Of a stretch of DNA of 10,636 nucleotides, positions 1-5,851 are shown piece after piece. Every line of letters begins with the position of its first letter. Position 1 is the first letter of the stretch. The notes under the pieces are model-generated. The model was not told where the DNA came from. It saw nothing but the letters and a program-made list of their open reading frames with translations, and searched no databases. Source of the stretch: Betaproteobacteria bacterium (lineage in GTDB: Bacteria > Pseudomonadota > Gammaproteobacteria > Burkholderiales > SG8-39); contig JAOUFA010000094.1 in assembly GCA_029858545.1 (NCBI GenBank), forward strand, positions 1 to 10,636, written 5' to 3'. The position numbers and the translations under genes were made by a program.

Positions 1-2
1 AC

Positions 3-896
3 TATGCCGAGCACCTGCGCGAATCATGCGAGCGTTTCGATCTTCCCTACGTGCTGCACGAAATTCCGACGATCCATAGGTCGATCCACATACGCGGATC
101 GTCCGACCTGCGATACACGAAGCCGAATTTCATCCAGCACCTGCTCGACCGTTATCGTGTCCCGATTCTTTACCTGGACGTGGATTGCGTATTTCGGGCC
201 TATCCAACGTTGATCGACGAATTGATCGATGGCGGGATTTCGTTCGCGATCTACAACTGGCTCGCCGATGTCGACAACGAGACTTTCTGGCCGATCAATG
301 TCCGGCTGGATGGGCGGGTGATACAAGACAGGTTCTATCACTACTCGCATCGTGTACCCTGGTATTCGACGGAGCAGCTCATTTGCAGCGGATGCGTGCA
401 GTTTTACGACGTTTCTACGGCGGCTAGCGCGCTGCTTGCAATGTGGCATAGGACCATAGAAAAGTATCCGGGTACGCCCGATGATCAATGTCTGTGGTTC
501 GCGTTCAACAACGGTGGCGCGCGAATTCCCGCAATCCGATGGTCGTGGCTGCCGAAGGATTATGCGAGATACGCCTGGTGGATCTTTTCTCGACCGGTGA
601 TCGAGCACCCCGACTTGCCAGGCGTGACGAACAGCGGATTCGAGAATATTCCGGTCGACGCGGTGGTAAAGGACTACTATGAAGAACTATGCAGGCAGAC
701 CGATCCGCGTTTTCCGGAAAATTCCGTGATCGACGTGGAACACCGCCAGCTGTACGAATTCAGCGACGGCTGTTTGTCGCACGTGGGGCCGTTGGAGCTT
801 GAACTCTGGATTCAAACCCGAAACCGCGCATCGGCGACGCTCGACATAAGCGAGATACGAGGCGATCCTGACGCAGTCCTGCGCCGTTCCGCCTAG
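3..896 (+). CDS. Putative glycosyltransferase (nucleotide-diphospho-sugar transferase-like), 5' end missing
   Basis: The reading frame is open from the left edge (codon at 3-5) to TAG at 894-896, giving 297 visible residues, so the start lies outside the window. A hydrophobic strand followed by Asp-Val-Asp (ILYLDVDCVF, DVD codons at 177-185) looks like the DxD metal and nucleotide-sugar site of GT-A fold glycosyltransferases. The upstream stretch with TKPNFIQHLL and the downstream FAIYNWLAD fit a nucleotide-diphospho-sugar transferase type of protein. No signal peptide or membrane segment is visible in the part present. The substrate cannot be told. The gene converges on guaA with 5 bp between the stop codons. 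Sampled lines are about 55-58% GC, below the neighbouring guaA, which could mean an accessory or transferred gene. The coding call is firm because of the long open frame with a coherent protein; the family assignment is inference from the motif and could be another GT-A-like protein. Confidence 0.6.
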   Translation, partial: YAEHLRESCERFDLPYVLHEIPTIHRSIHIRGSSDLRYTKPNFIQHLLDRYRVPILYLDVDCVFRAYPTLIDELIDGGISFAIYNWLADVDNETFWPINVRLDGRVIQDRFYHYSHRVPWYSTEQLICSGCVQFYDVSTAASALLAMWHRTIEKYPGTPDDQCLWFAFNNGGARIPAIRWSWLPKDYARYAWWIFSRPVIEHPDLPGVTNSGFENIPVDAVVKDYYEELCRQTDPRFPENSVIDVEHRQLYEFSDGCLSHVGPLELELWIQTRNRASATLDISEIRGDPDAVLRRSA

Positions 897-901
897 GTTT
901 C

Positions 902-2482
902 TTACTCCCACTCGATCGTCGCGGGCGGCTTGCCGGAGATGTCGTACACGACACGATTGAACCCCCGCACCTCGTTGATGATGCGGTTCGACACCCGCGC
1001 GAGCAACTCGTGCGGAAGTTCTGCCCAGTGCGCGGTCATGAAGTCGGTGGTCTGTACCGCGCGCAGCGCGACCACGTTCTCGTAGGTACGCCCGTCGCCC
1101 ATCACACCCACCGACCGCACGGGCAGGAACACGGCAAATGCCTGCGCCGTATTGTCGTACCAGGAGCGATCTTCGGCATCGCGGGTGTTCCGCAACTCCT
1201 CGATGAATATCGCATCGGCTCTGCGCAACAGTTCGGCCTCCTCCCGCCTCACCTCGCCGAGGATACGAACGCCCAGACCCGGGCCGGGAAATGGATGGCG
1301 AAGCACCATCTCGCGCGGCAGGCCGAGGACCATTCCCAGCTCGCGCACCTCGTCCTTGAACAGTTCGCGCAGCGGCTCGAGAAGTTTCAGATGCAGGGTC
1401 TCTGGCAGACCGCCGACGTTGTGGTGGGACTTGATCGTGTGCGCCTTCTTGGTCTTGGCGCTTGCCGACTCGATGACGTCCGGGTAGATCGTGCCCTGCG
1501 CGAGCCATTTCACGTTCGCGAGCTTCCCCGCCTCGCGCTGAAAGACCTCGACGAAATGCTTGCCAATGATTTTGCGCTTCTGCTCGGGATCAGACACTCC
1601 CTTTAGGGCGCCGAAAAACTCTGTGCTCGCATCGATATGGATGACCTTCAGGTGCATGTGGCGCGCGAAGGTTTCCATCACTTGTTCGGCCTCATTTAGC
1701 CGCAGAAGCCCTGTATCGACGAACACGCAGGTAAGCTGATCGCCGATCGCGCGATGGATCAGCGCCGCGGCGACTGACGAATCAACGCCGCCCGAAAGCC
1801 CCAGCAGGACCTCGTCCTTGCCGACCGTCATACGAATGCGCTCGACCGCTTCGCCGACAAAGTCGGGCATCGTCCAGTCGCGCCCCAGACCGCAAATACC
1901 GTGTACGAAGCGCTCGATGATCGCCTTGCCCTGCCTGGTATGAGTCACTTCGGGGTGGAACTGCACGGCGTAGAAGCGCCGCGCTTCGTCAGCCATCGCG
2001 GCGATGGGCGTGGCGTCGTTCGAGGCCATCAGCTTGAACCCTGGCGGCATCTCGATGACCTGGTCCCCGTGGCTCATCCATACATCCAACAGCCCGTGGC
2101 CTTCGCCGTTCACGCGATCCTGAATACCGTCGAGCAGCGCGGTGTGACCGCGCGCGCGGACTTCAGCGAAACCGAACTCGCGTACCTTGCCGTCGACTAC
2201 CTTGCCGCCCAGTTGGGCCGCCATGGTCTGCATTCCATAGCAGATGCCGAGCACCGGGGCACCCAGCTTGAACACGATGTCGGGCGCACGCGGAGTCGTT
2301 TCCTCGGTGACCGATGCGGGCCCGCCCGAGAGGATGATCGCCTGGGGGGAGAATTCGCGCACGAAATTCTCGTCGACATCGAAGGGATGGAGCTCGCAGT
2401 ACACCCCCGCCTCGCGCACCCGGCGCGCGATAAGTTGCGAGTACTGCGCCCCGAAATCGAGAATCAGGACCCTGGCGTGCAT
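902..2482 (-). CDS. guaA: GMP synthase (glutamine-hydrolysing)
   Basis: GuaA makes GMP from XMP, ATP and glutamine in the cytoplasm, the last step of guanine nucleotide synthesis. The 526 residues match the usual length of about 525. The N-terminal class I glutamine amidotransferase domain (about 1-195) has LSGGPASVTE near 51-60, the nucleophile Cys81 in GICYGMQ, and the His176/Glu178 pair in HPEVTHT. The ATP-pyrophosphatase domain follows, with its P-loop SGGVDSS at 230-236. The C-terminal dimerisation domain contains HPFPGPGLG (396-404) and ends in the typical DISGKPPATIEWE. The ATG at 2480-2482 lies 10 bp after the guaB stop, so the two are almost certainly co-transcribed. I see no separate promoter in that gap. 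Downstream, the stop lies 5 bp from the stop of the left-edge gene, with no terminator visible. All catalytic residues are present. Confidence 0.98.
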   Translation of the reverse strand: MHARVLILDFGAQYSQLIARRVREAGVYCELHPFDVDENFVREFSPQAIILSGGPASVTEETTPRAPDIVFKLGAPVLGICYGMQTMAAQLGGKVVDGKVREFGFAEVRARGHTALLDGIQDRVNGEGHGLLDVWMSHGDQVIEMPPGFKLMASNDATPIAAMADEARRFYAVQFHPEVTHTRQGKAIIERFVHGICGLGRDWTMPDFVGEAVERIRMTVGKDEVLLGLSGGVDSSVAAALIHRAIGDQLTCVFVDTGLLRLNEAEQVMETFARHMHLKVIHIDASTEFFGALKGVSDPEQKRKIIGKHFVEVFQREAGKLANVKWLAQGTIYPDVIESASAKTKKAHTIKSHHNVGGLPETLHLKLLEPLRELFKDEVRELGMVLGLPREMVLRHPFPGPGLGVRILGEVRREEAELLRRADAIFIEELRNTRDAEDRSWYDNTAQAFAVFLPVRSVGVMGDGRTYENVVALRAVQTTDFMTAHWAELPHELLARVSNRIINEVRGFNRVVYDISGKPPATIEWE

Positions 2483-2492
2483 CGACGCGCCC

Positions 2493-3953
2493 TCACTCGA
2501 CCCGATAGTTCGGCGCTTCCTTCACGATCTGCACGTCGTGCACGTGCGATTCGCGCATACCGGCCGAAGTGATTTCGACAAAGCGTGCCTTGGTGCGAAG
2601 CTCATCCACTGTCGCGCAGCCGGTGTAGCCCATGCTCGCGCGTACCCCGCCCATCAGTTGCTCGATCACCGACAGCGCGCTGCCCTTATACGGAACCCGC
2701 CCTTCGACACCCTCTGGGACGAGCTTCTCGACGTTCATCTCCGAATCCTGGAAGTAACGGTCAGCAGCCCCCTTTTGCATCGCGCCGAGCGAGCCCATTC
2801 CGCGGTAAGACTTGTACGAGCGTCCCTGGTACAGCTCGATCTCGCCGGGTGACTCCTCGGTGCCGGCAAAGAGCGAGCCGAGCATCACGGCGTGTGCGCC
2901 GGCCGCGAGCGCTTTGGCGATGTCGCCCGAGTAACGAATACCGCCGTCGGCAATAATTCCCACCTCGGAGCCGGCAAGCGCCTCCGCCACGCTCTCAATC
3001 GCGGTAATTTGTGGCACGCCGACCCCAGCCACGATCCGCGTGGTGCAGATGGAACCCGGGCCGATTCCGACTTTCACTCCGTCGGCGCCGTGATCGACCA
3101 ATGCCATGGCGCCATCGCCCGTGCCAACGTTGCCGCCGATCACCTGAGTCTGCGGATAGTGCTTCTTGACCCATTTCACCCGGTCGAGCACCCCCTGTGC
3201 GTGACCGTGCGCGGTATCGACGATCAGCACGTCGACGCCCGCCTCGACAAGCAGTTCCACCCGCTCTTCGGTGCCCTCGCCCACGCCGACCGCAGCCCCA
3301 ACGCGCAACTTGCCCTGCGGGTCCTTGCAGGCGCTTGGGTGTTCGGTTTCCTTCAGGATGTCCTTGACCGTGACCAAGCCCTTCAGCTGGAATCGCTCGT
3401 CCACCACCAGCACACGCTCCAAGCGGTGCTTATGCATGAGTTGCTTGGCTTCCTCGCGGCTTGCGCCATCGTCGACGGTAACCAGCCGCTCGCGAGGCGT
3501 CATGATGGCCTTCACCGGCTGATCAAGATTGGTCTCGAAGCGCAAATCGCGGTTGGTGACGATGCCAACAACCTTGCCATCGAATAGCACCGGGAATCCC
3601 GATATCTTGTACTGCTTTTGCAGCGCAATGACCTCGCGCACCGTATTCTCCGGTGCGACGGTCATCGGGTCGCGCAGCACGCCCGACTCGAAGCGCTTGA
3701 CCTTGGCGACTTCCGCCGCCTGCCCCCGGGGCGTCAGGTTCTTGTGAACGATCCCGATGCCGCCCTCCTGCGCCAGGGCGATTGCCAGTCGCGCTTCGGT
3801 CACCGTGTCCATCGCCGCCGACAGGAGCGGAATATTCAGATCGAGCGTACGGGTCAGGCGGGTTTTCAGCGAAACTTCGCGCGGCAGCATGCGCGAATGA
3901 GCGGGAAGTAGAAGGACGTCATCGAATGTGAGCGCCCTCTGGATCACGCGCAT
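2493..3953 (-). CDS. guaB: Inosine-5'-monophosphate dehydrogenase
   Basis: GuaB oxidises IMP to XMP with NAD+, the committed step to GMP. The ATG at 3951-3953 gives 486 residues, close to the E. coli enzyme, and begins with the family N-terminus FDDVLLLPAHS. An AAAGGAAG Shine-Dalgarno lies a few bases upstream (around 3959-3966). The open frame could extend to 4121, but that would add 56 residues unlike the family and run through the promoter. Domain order: TIM barrel first part (about 1-90), paired CBS domains (about 93-205; each contains a MT motif, at 97-98 and 151-152), then the barrel again, with the catalytic loop GPGSICTTR (Cys303), phosphate-binding IADGGIR (334-340) and the flap Arg399-Tyr400 in AADRYFQ. 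It is the first gene of guaBA and is divergent from the DUF4124 gene. Nothing is missing from the active site. Confidence 0.98.
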   Translation of the reverse strand: MRVIQRALTFDDVLLLPAHSRMLPREVSLKTRLTRTLDLNIPLLSAAMDTVTEARLAIALAQEGGIGIVHKNLTPRGQAAEVAKVKRFESGVLRDPMTVAPENTVREVIALQKQYKISGFPVLFDGKVVGIVTNRDLRFETNLDQPVKAIMTPRERLVTVDDGASREEAKQLMHKHRLERVLVVDERFQLKGLVTVKDILKETEHPSACKDPQGKLRVGAAVGVGEGTEERVELLVEAGVDVLIVDTAHGHAQGVLDRVKWVKKHYPQTQVIGGNVGTGDGAMALVDHGADGVKVGIGPGSICTTRIVAGVGVPQITAIESVAEALAGSEVGIIADGGIRYSGDIAKALAAGAHAVMLGSLFAGTEESPGEIELYQGRSYKSYRGMGSLGAMQKGAADRYFQDSEMNVEKLVPEGVEGRVPYKGSALSVIEQLMGGVRASMGYTGCATVDELRTKARFVEITSAGMRESHVHDVQIVKEAPNYRVE

Positions 3954-3978
3954 GGAACTTCCTTTCACGCAAAGCGGC

Positions 3979-4008
3979 ATTATACGCGAGACACATTGTG
4001 CTTGCCGT
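3979..4008 (-). promoter_or_regulatory. Likely sigma-70 promoter of guaBA
   Basis: On the minus strand a perfect TATAAT box lies at 3984-3979, 25 bp before the guaB start codon. With an 18-bp spacer the -35 would be ACGGCA at 4008-4003, which matches TTGACA at only three positions. Transcription would start near 3972, giving a leader of about 20 nt that contains the Shine-Dalgarno. A small dyad, CACA-T-TGTG (3992-4000), sits in the spacer. Whether a regulator binds it is unknown. The -10 is strong; the -35 is weak. Confidence 0.6.
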
Positions 4009-4023
4009 ATGGGAGATACTTCA

Positions 4024-4052
4024 TTGACTCTGCATGGAAAACTGGCTACCGT
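4024..4052 (+). promoter_or_regulatory. Candidate promoter of the DUF4124 gene
   Basis: TTGACT at 4024-4029 matches the -35 consensus at five of six positions. A 17-bp spacer leads to TACCGT at 4047-4052, a weak -10 (three of six). It is oriented toward the gene starting at 4106 and lies in the 152-bp divergent gap with guaB. A small GC hairpin (CGGGCA, loop TTGC, TGCCCG, 4064-4079) would fall in the leader. The assignment rests on consensus only. Confidence 0.3.
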
Positions 4053-4105
4053 TTTCCGGTGCCCGGGCATTGCTGCCCGTGCGCAGGAAATCAAGGAGAT
4101 CACCG

Positions 4106-4612
4106 ATGAAGATTCCGGCATGGGCGCTACTGATCGTCGCGTGCGTCATGGCTGCCACGGCGCTGGCACAGACCTACAAATGGGTGGACAAGGACGGCAA
4201 GATCCGTTACGGCGATACGCCGCCGCCAGGAGTCAATGCGAAGACGCTCTCGACCCCGCGGGGTGGCGGCAGCCCCGCCGTCGAACCGGCTGCGAACGAC
4301 ACTACGGCGGGGAAGAACGCCCCGGCCAAGGGGGCGAGGAAAGGGCCGCTGACGCCCGCCGAACAGGAAATGGAGTTTCGTCGACGCGCCAAGGAGGCGA
4401 AGGAAAACGCCGCGAAGGCGGAAAAGGACAAGCAGGAGGCCGATGCGCGCAAGCAAAACTGCCAGGATTCCAGGGAGTCTCTGCGCGCACTGGAGAGCGG
4501 ACAGCGCATTGCCCGTACCGACGCTCAAGGCGAACGCTATGTCCTGGACGAAGCGCAGACAGCTCAAGAAGCTGCGCGCGCCCGGCAGGCGGTCAGTCAG
4601 TGGTGTCAGTAG
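4106..4612 (+). CDS. Exported DUF4124 domain protein
   Basis: The 168-residue product starts with a clear Sec signal peptide: MKIP, a hydrophobic core to about residue 19, then ALA before Gln22, so cleavage is likely after Ala21. Directly after it comes the DUF4124 signature (YKWVDKDGKIRYGDTPPPG, 24-42), a short beta-rich domain common in proteobacterial periplasmic proteins of unknown function. Next are a low-complexity Gly/Pro/Ala linker (about 50-80) and a highly charged, probably helical or coiled-coil tail (about 84-168). Cys119 and Cys167 could form a disulfide. The ATG at 4106 was chosen because AAGGAG lies at 4093-4098; an earlier in-frame ATG at 4034 would put 24 polar and basic residues in front of the signal peptide. 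The stop overlaps the rnfH stop region by 7 bp. The biochemical function is unknown. It may act at the cell envelope, which is inference from the signal peptide alone. Confidence 0.88.
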   Translation: MKIPAWALLIVACVMAATALAQTYKWVDKDGKIRYGDTPPPGVNAKTLSTPRGGGSPAVEPAANDTTAGKNAPAKGARKGPLTPAEQEMEFRRRAKEAKENAAKAEKDKQEADARKQNCQDSRESLRALESGQRIARTDAQGERYVLDEAQTAQEAARARQAVSQWCQ

Positions 4613-4878
4613 CGGGATTTGGCCCTTTGTCGCCGCGATTCCTTCGGATCGACCGGCAAGGGACGGTAGATTTCGATTCGATCTCCGTCCGCCACCGGGT
4701 CGTGGAGAGTTTTTCGCACGCCAAATATTCCCACCCCGTGAGTACCTGAATCGATATCCGGACGGCGCGCAGCCAGGCCCGACGCCCGGATCGCGTCGCC
4801 CACGCTCGCGCCTTCGGGCAATTCGACCGTGCTGAGGTCGACGGCGTCGGGTAGCGCAAAAACCACCTCGACGCGCAA
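4606..4878 (-). CDS. rnfH: RnfH family ubiquitin-like (beta-grasp) protein
   Basis: This small protein of the RnfH/UPF0125 family has a beta-grasp fold related to ThiS and MoaD. Its exact role is unsettled, and despite its name it is often found far from the Rnf electron-transport genes, as here. The sequence opens with VEVVFALPD and has the family core GVGIFGVRKTLHDPVADGD followed by RIEIYRPLPVDPKE (about 48-80). It ends in a basic tail and lacks the C-terminal Gly-Gly of activated sulfur carriers. I place the start at TTG (4878-4876), giving 90 residues. The family begins at this point, and CCCTCCCC on the plus strand at 4885-4892 reads as a GGGGAGGG Shine-Dalgarno. Only 1 nt separates it from the ratA stop, so translational coupling is likely. 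An ATG at 4920 would add 14 basic residues and overlap ratA. The tail overlaps the convergent DUF4124 gene. Confidence 0.87.
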   Translation of the reverse strand: MRVEVVFALPDAVDLSTVELPEGASVGDAIRASGLAARRPDIDSGTHGVGIFGVRKTLHDPVADGDRIEIYRPLPVDPKESRRQRAKSRY

Positions 4879-4879
4879 T

Positions 4880-5314
4880 CTACGCCCTCCCCGTCGATTC
4901 CGCGCGGCGCGTGAAGGCATCCACCATCGTATTCGCGATGTGGTCGAACAGGGGCTCCAGCAGCGTCGCGAGCAGGCGTGTCTTGAACTCGTACTCCAGG
5001 CTGAACTCGATCTTCGTTGCAGCGTCGTTTAAAGGCACGAGCCGCCAGGAGGCGTGAAAGTGCGTGAACGGCCCTTCGATGAGCGAGAGATCAATCGCCT
5101 CGCAGGGCCGGCTGACGCACTCGGTGGTAAACGATTGGCGCAGGCCTTTGACCCCGACTGTCAGCGTCGCGACCAGTCGCGCAGCGCTGCGCTCGTGCAC
5201 CTTTGCCTCCAGACACCAGGGCAGAAATCGCGGATAGGCCTCCACATCGAGCACCAGCGCATACAGCGTCGCTGCGGGCTGGGCGACAATCGACGAACGA
5301 GCGATGCGTTTCAT
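4880..5314 (-). CDS. ratA: RatA/Coq10-like START domain protein
   Basis: The 144-residue product is a SRPBCC/START-fold protein of the polyketide cyclase/Coq10 family. In E. coli, RatA was reported as a toxin that blocks 70S ribosome association; relatives bind ubiquinone, and the role in this organism is not established. Family features are the N-terminal SSIVAQPAATLYALVLDVEAYPRFLPWC (about 7-34), the central GPFTHFHASWRL (81-92), and the C-terminal helix LFDHIANTMVDAFTRRA (122-138). The start ATG (5312-5314) agrees with the family start, and GGCTAGGA lies just upstream. rnfH follows after 1 nt, and smpB is divergent across an 89-bp gap. That ratA-rnfH next to smpB arrangement recurs in proteobacteria and supports the call. 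No truncation is seen. Confidence 0.92.
   Translation of the reverse strand: MKRIARSSIVAQPAATLYALVLDVEAYPRFLPWCLEAKVHERSAARLVATLTVGVKGLRQSFTTECVSRPCEAIDLSLIEGPFTHFHASWRLVPLNDAATKIEFSLEYEFKTRLLATLLEPLFDHIANTMVDAFTRRAESTGRA
4885..4892 (-). promoter_or_regulatory. Ribosome binding site that fixes the rnfH start
   Basis: The minus strand reads GGGGAGGG here, inside the last codons of ratA and six bases ahead of the TTG at 4878. Its spacing suits the TTG and not the upstream ATG at 4920, so it decides the start of rnfH. Confidence 0.6.
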
Positions 5315-5380
5315 CCAGTCCTAGCCCTCGACCAGCTGGACGCAGGCAACATCTTCACTTCCGGCAACGTCGGTAACAGT

Positions 5381-5386
5381 TAGAAT
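5381..5386 (+). promoter_or_regulatory. Candidate -10 box of smpB
   Basis: TAGAAT at 5381-5386 matches TATAAT at five of six positions. Transcription starting about seven bases later (near 5393) would leave only about 10 nt before the smpB ATG at 5404. No good -35 is visible (TTCCGG at 5359-5364 is weak). The gap also holds GGCAAC at 5345 and 5363 and GGTAAC at 5372, a loose direct repeat of unknown meaning. Confidence 0.35.
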
Positions 5387-5403
5387 CACCCCTCTCCTCC
5401 ACC

Positions 5404-5850
5404 ATGTCCATCGCACAGAACCGCAAGGCCTCCCATGATTACTTCATCGAGGAGCGCCACGAAGCCGGCATCGCCCTTGAAGGCTGGGAAGTCAAGGCGA
5501 TCCGCGGCGCGCGCGCGCAGATCGGTGATGCCTACGTCGTCATCAAAGGTGGCGAACTGTGGCTGATCGGCGCGCACATCGCGCCGCTGAATACCGTGTC
5601 GACCCACTTCGTTCCCGATCCAACCCGCACGCGCAAGTTGCTGCTGCATGCAGAGGAAATCAAACGGCTCATCGGCAAGGTCGAACAGCGGGGATTCACC
5701 CTCATCCCGCTTGACCTGCATTTCAAGAAAGGCCGCATTAAGGTGGAAATCGCTTTGGCGCGCGGCAAGCTCAAGCACGACAAGCGTGCCGCTGAACGCG
5801 ATCGCGAATGGGATCGCGAGAAGCAGCGACTGCTGCGTCCCCGCGCCTGA
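5404..5850 (+). CDS. smpB: SsrA-binding protein SmpB
   Basis: SmpB binds tmRNA and brings it to stalled ribosomes for trans-translation, which frees the ribosome and tags the unfinished protein. The 148-residue length fits the family. Conserved elements are HDYFIEERHEAGIALEGWEVKAIR (11-34), GDAYVVI (41-47), HIAPLN (58-63) and the DPTRTRKLLLH segment (72-82). The basic C-terminal tail (from GKLKHDKR, 121-128, to the end) is the part known to enter the empty mRNA channel. The ATG agrees with other betaproteobacterial SmpB starts, yet the bases ahead of it are a C/T run without a Shine-Dalgarno, so it may be read from a very short leader. It is divergent from ratA, and its stop is 1 bp from the ppsA stop. 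The tmRNA gene itself (ssrA) is not in this window. Confidence 0.97.
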   Translation: MSIAQNRKASHDYFIEERHEAGIALEGWEVKAIRGARAQIGDAYVVIKGGELWLIGAHIAPLNTVSTHFVPDPTRTRKLLLHAEEIKRLIGKVEQRGFTLIPLDLHFKKGRIKVEIALARGKLKHDKRAAERDREWDREKQRLLRPRA

Positions 5851-5851
5851 T

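Noticed and set aside
687..1606. Long open frames lying over guaA on both strands (687-1508 minus, 1010-1606 plus)
   Set aside because: They share DNA with guaA, whose protein is full length with all its motifs. Their translations are low-complexity Arg/Ala/Gly-rich or lack family features, as expected of shadow frames in GC-rich DNA.
1901..3587. Plus-strand open frames over guaA and guaB (1901-2572, 2244-2852, 2892-3587)
   Set aside because: They are antisense to complete, recognised enzymes, have no plausible ribosome sites or domains that I can see, and fit the reversed codon bias of GC-rich genes.
4064..4079. Small hairpin CGGGCA-TTGC-TGCCCG ahead of the DUF4124 gene, considered as a terminator or riboswitch
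   Set aside because: Only a 6-bp stem, no T-tract, and no larger conserved fold is apparent. It is too small to support a regulatory RNA call.
3954..4121. Extended N-terminus of guaB starting at 4121
   Set aside because: The extra 56 residues do not resemble IMP dehydrogenase, they would cross the TATAAT box and most of the divergent gap, and a good ribosome site precedes the ATG at 3953.
3928..4749. A 273-codon plus-strand frame spanning the guaB start and the DUF4124 gene
   Set aside because: It overlaps both real genes in another frame, and its translation is Arg/Gly-rich with no domain. The DUF4124 frame has a signal peptide and a ribosome site.
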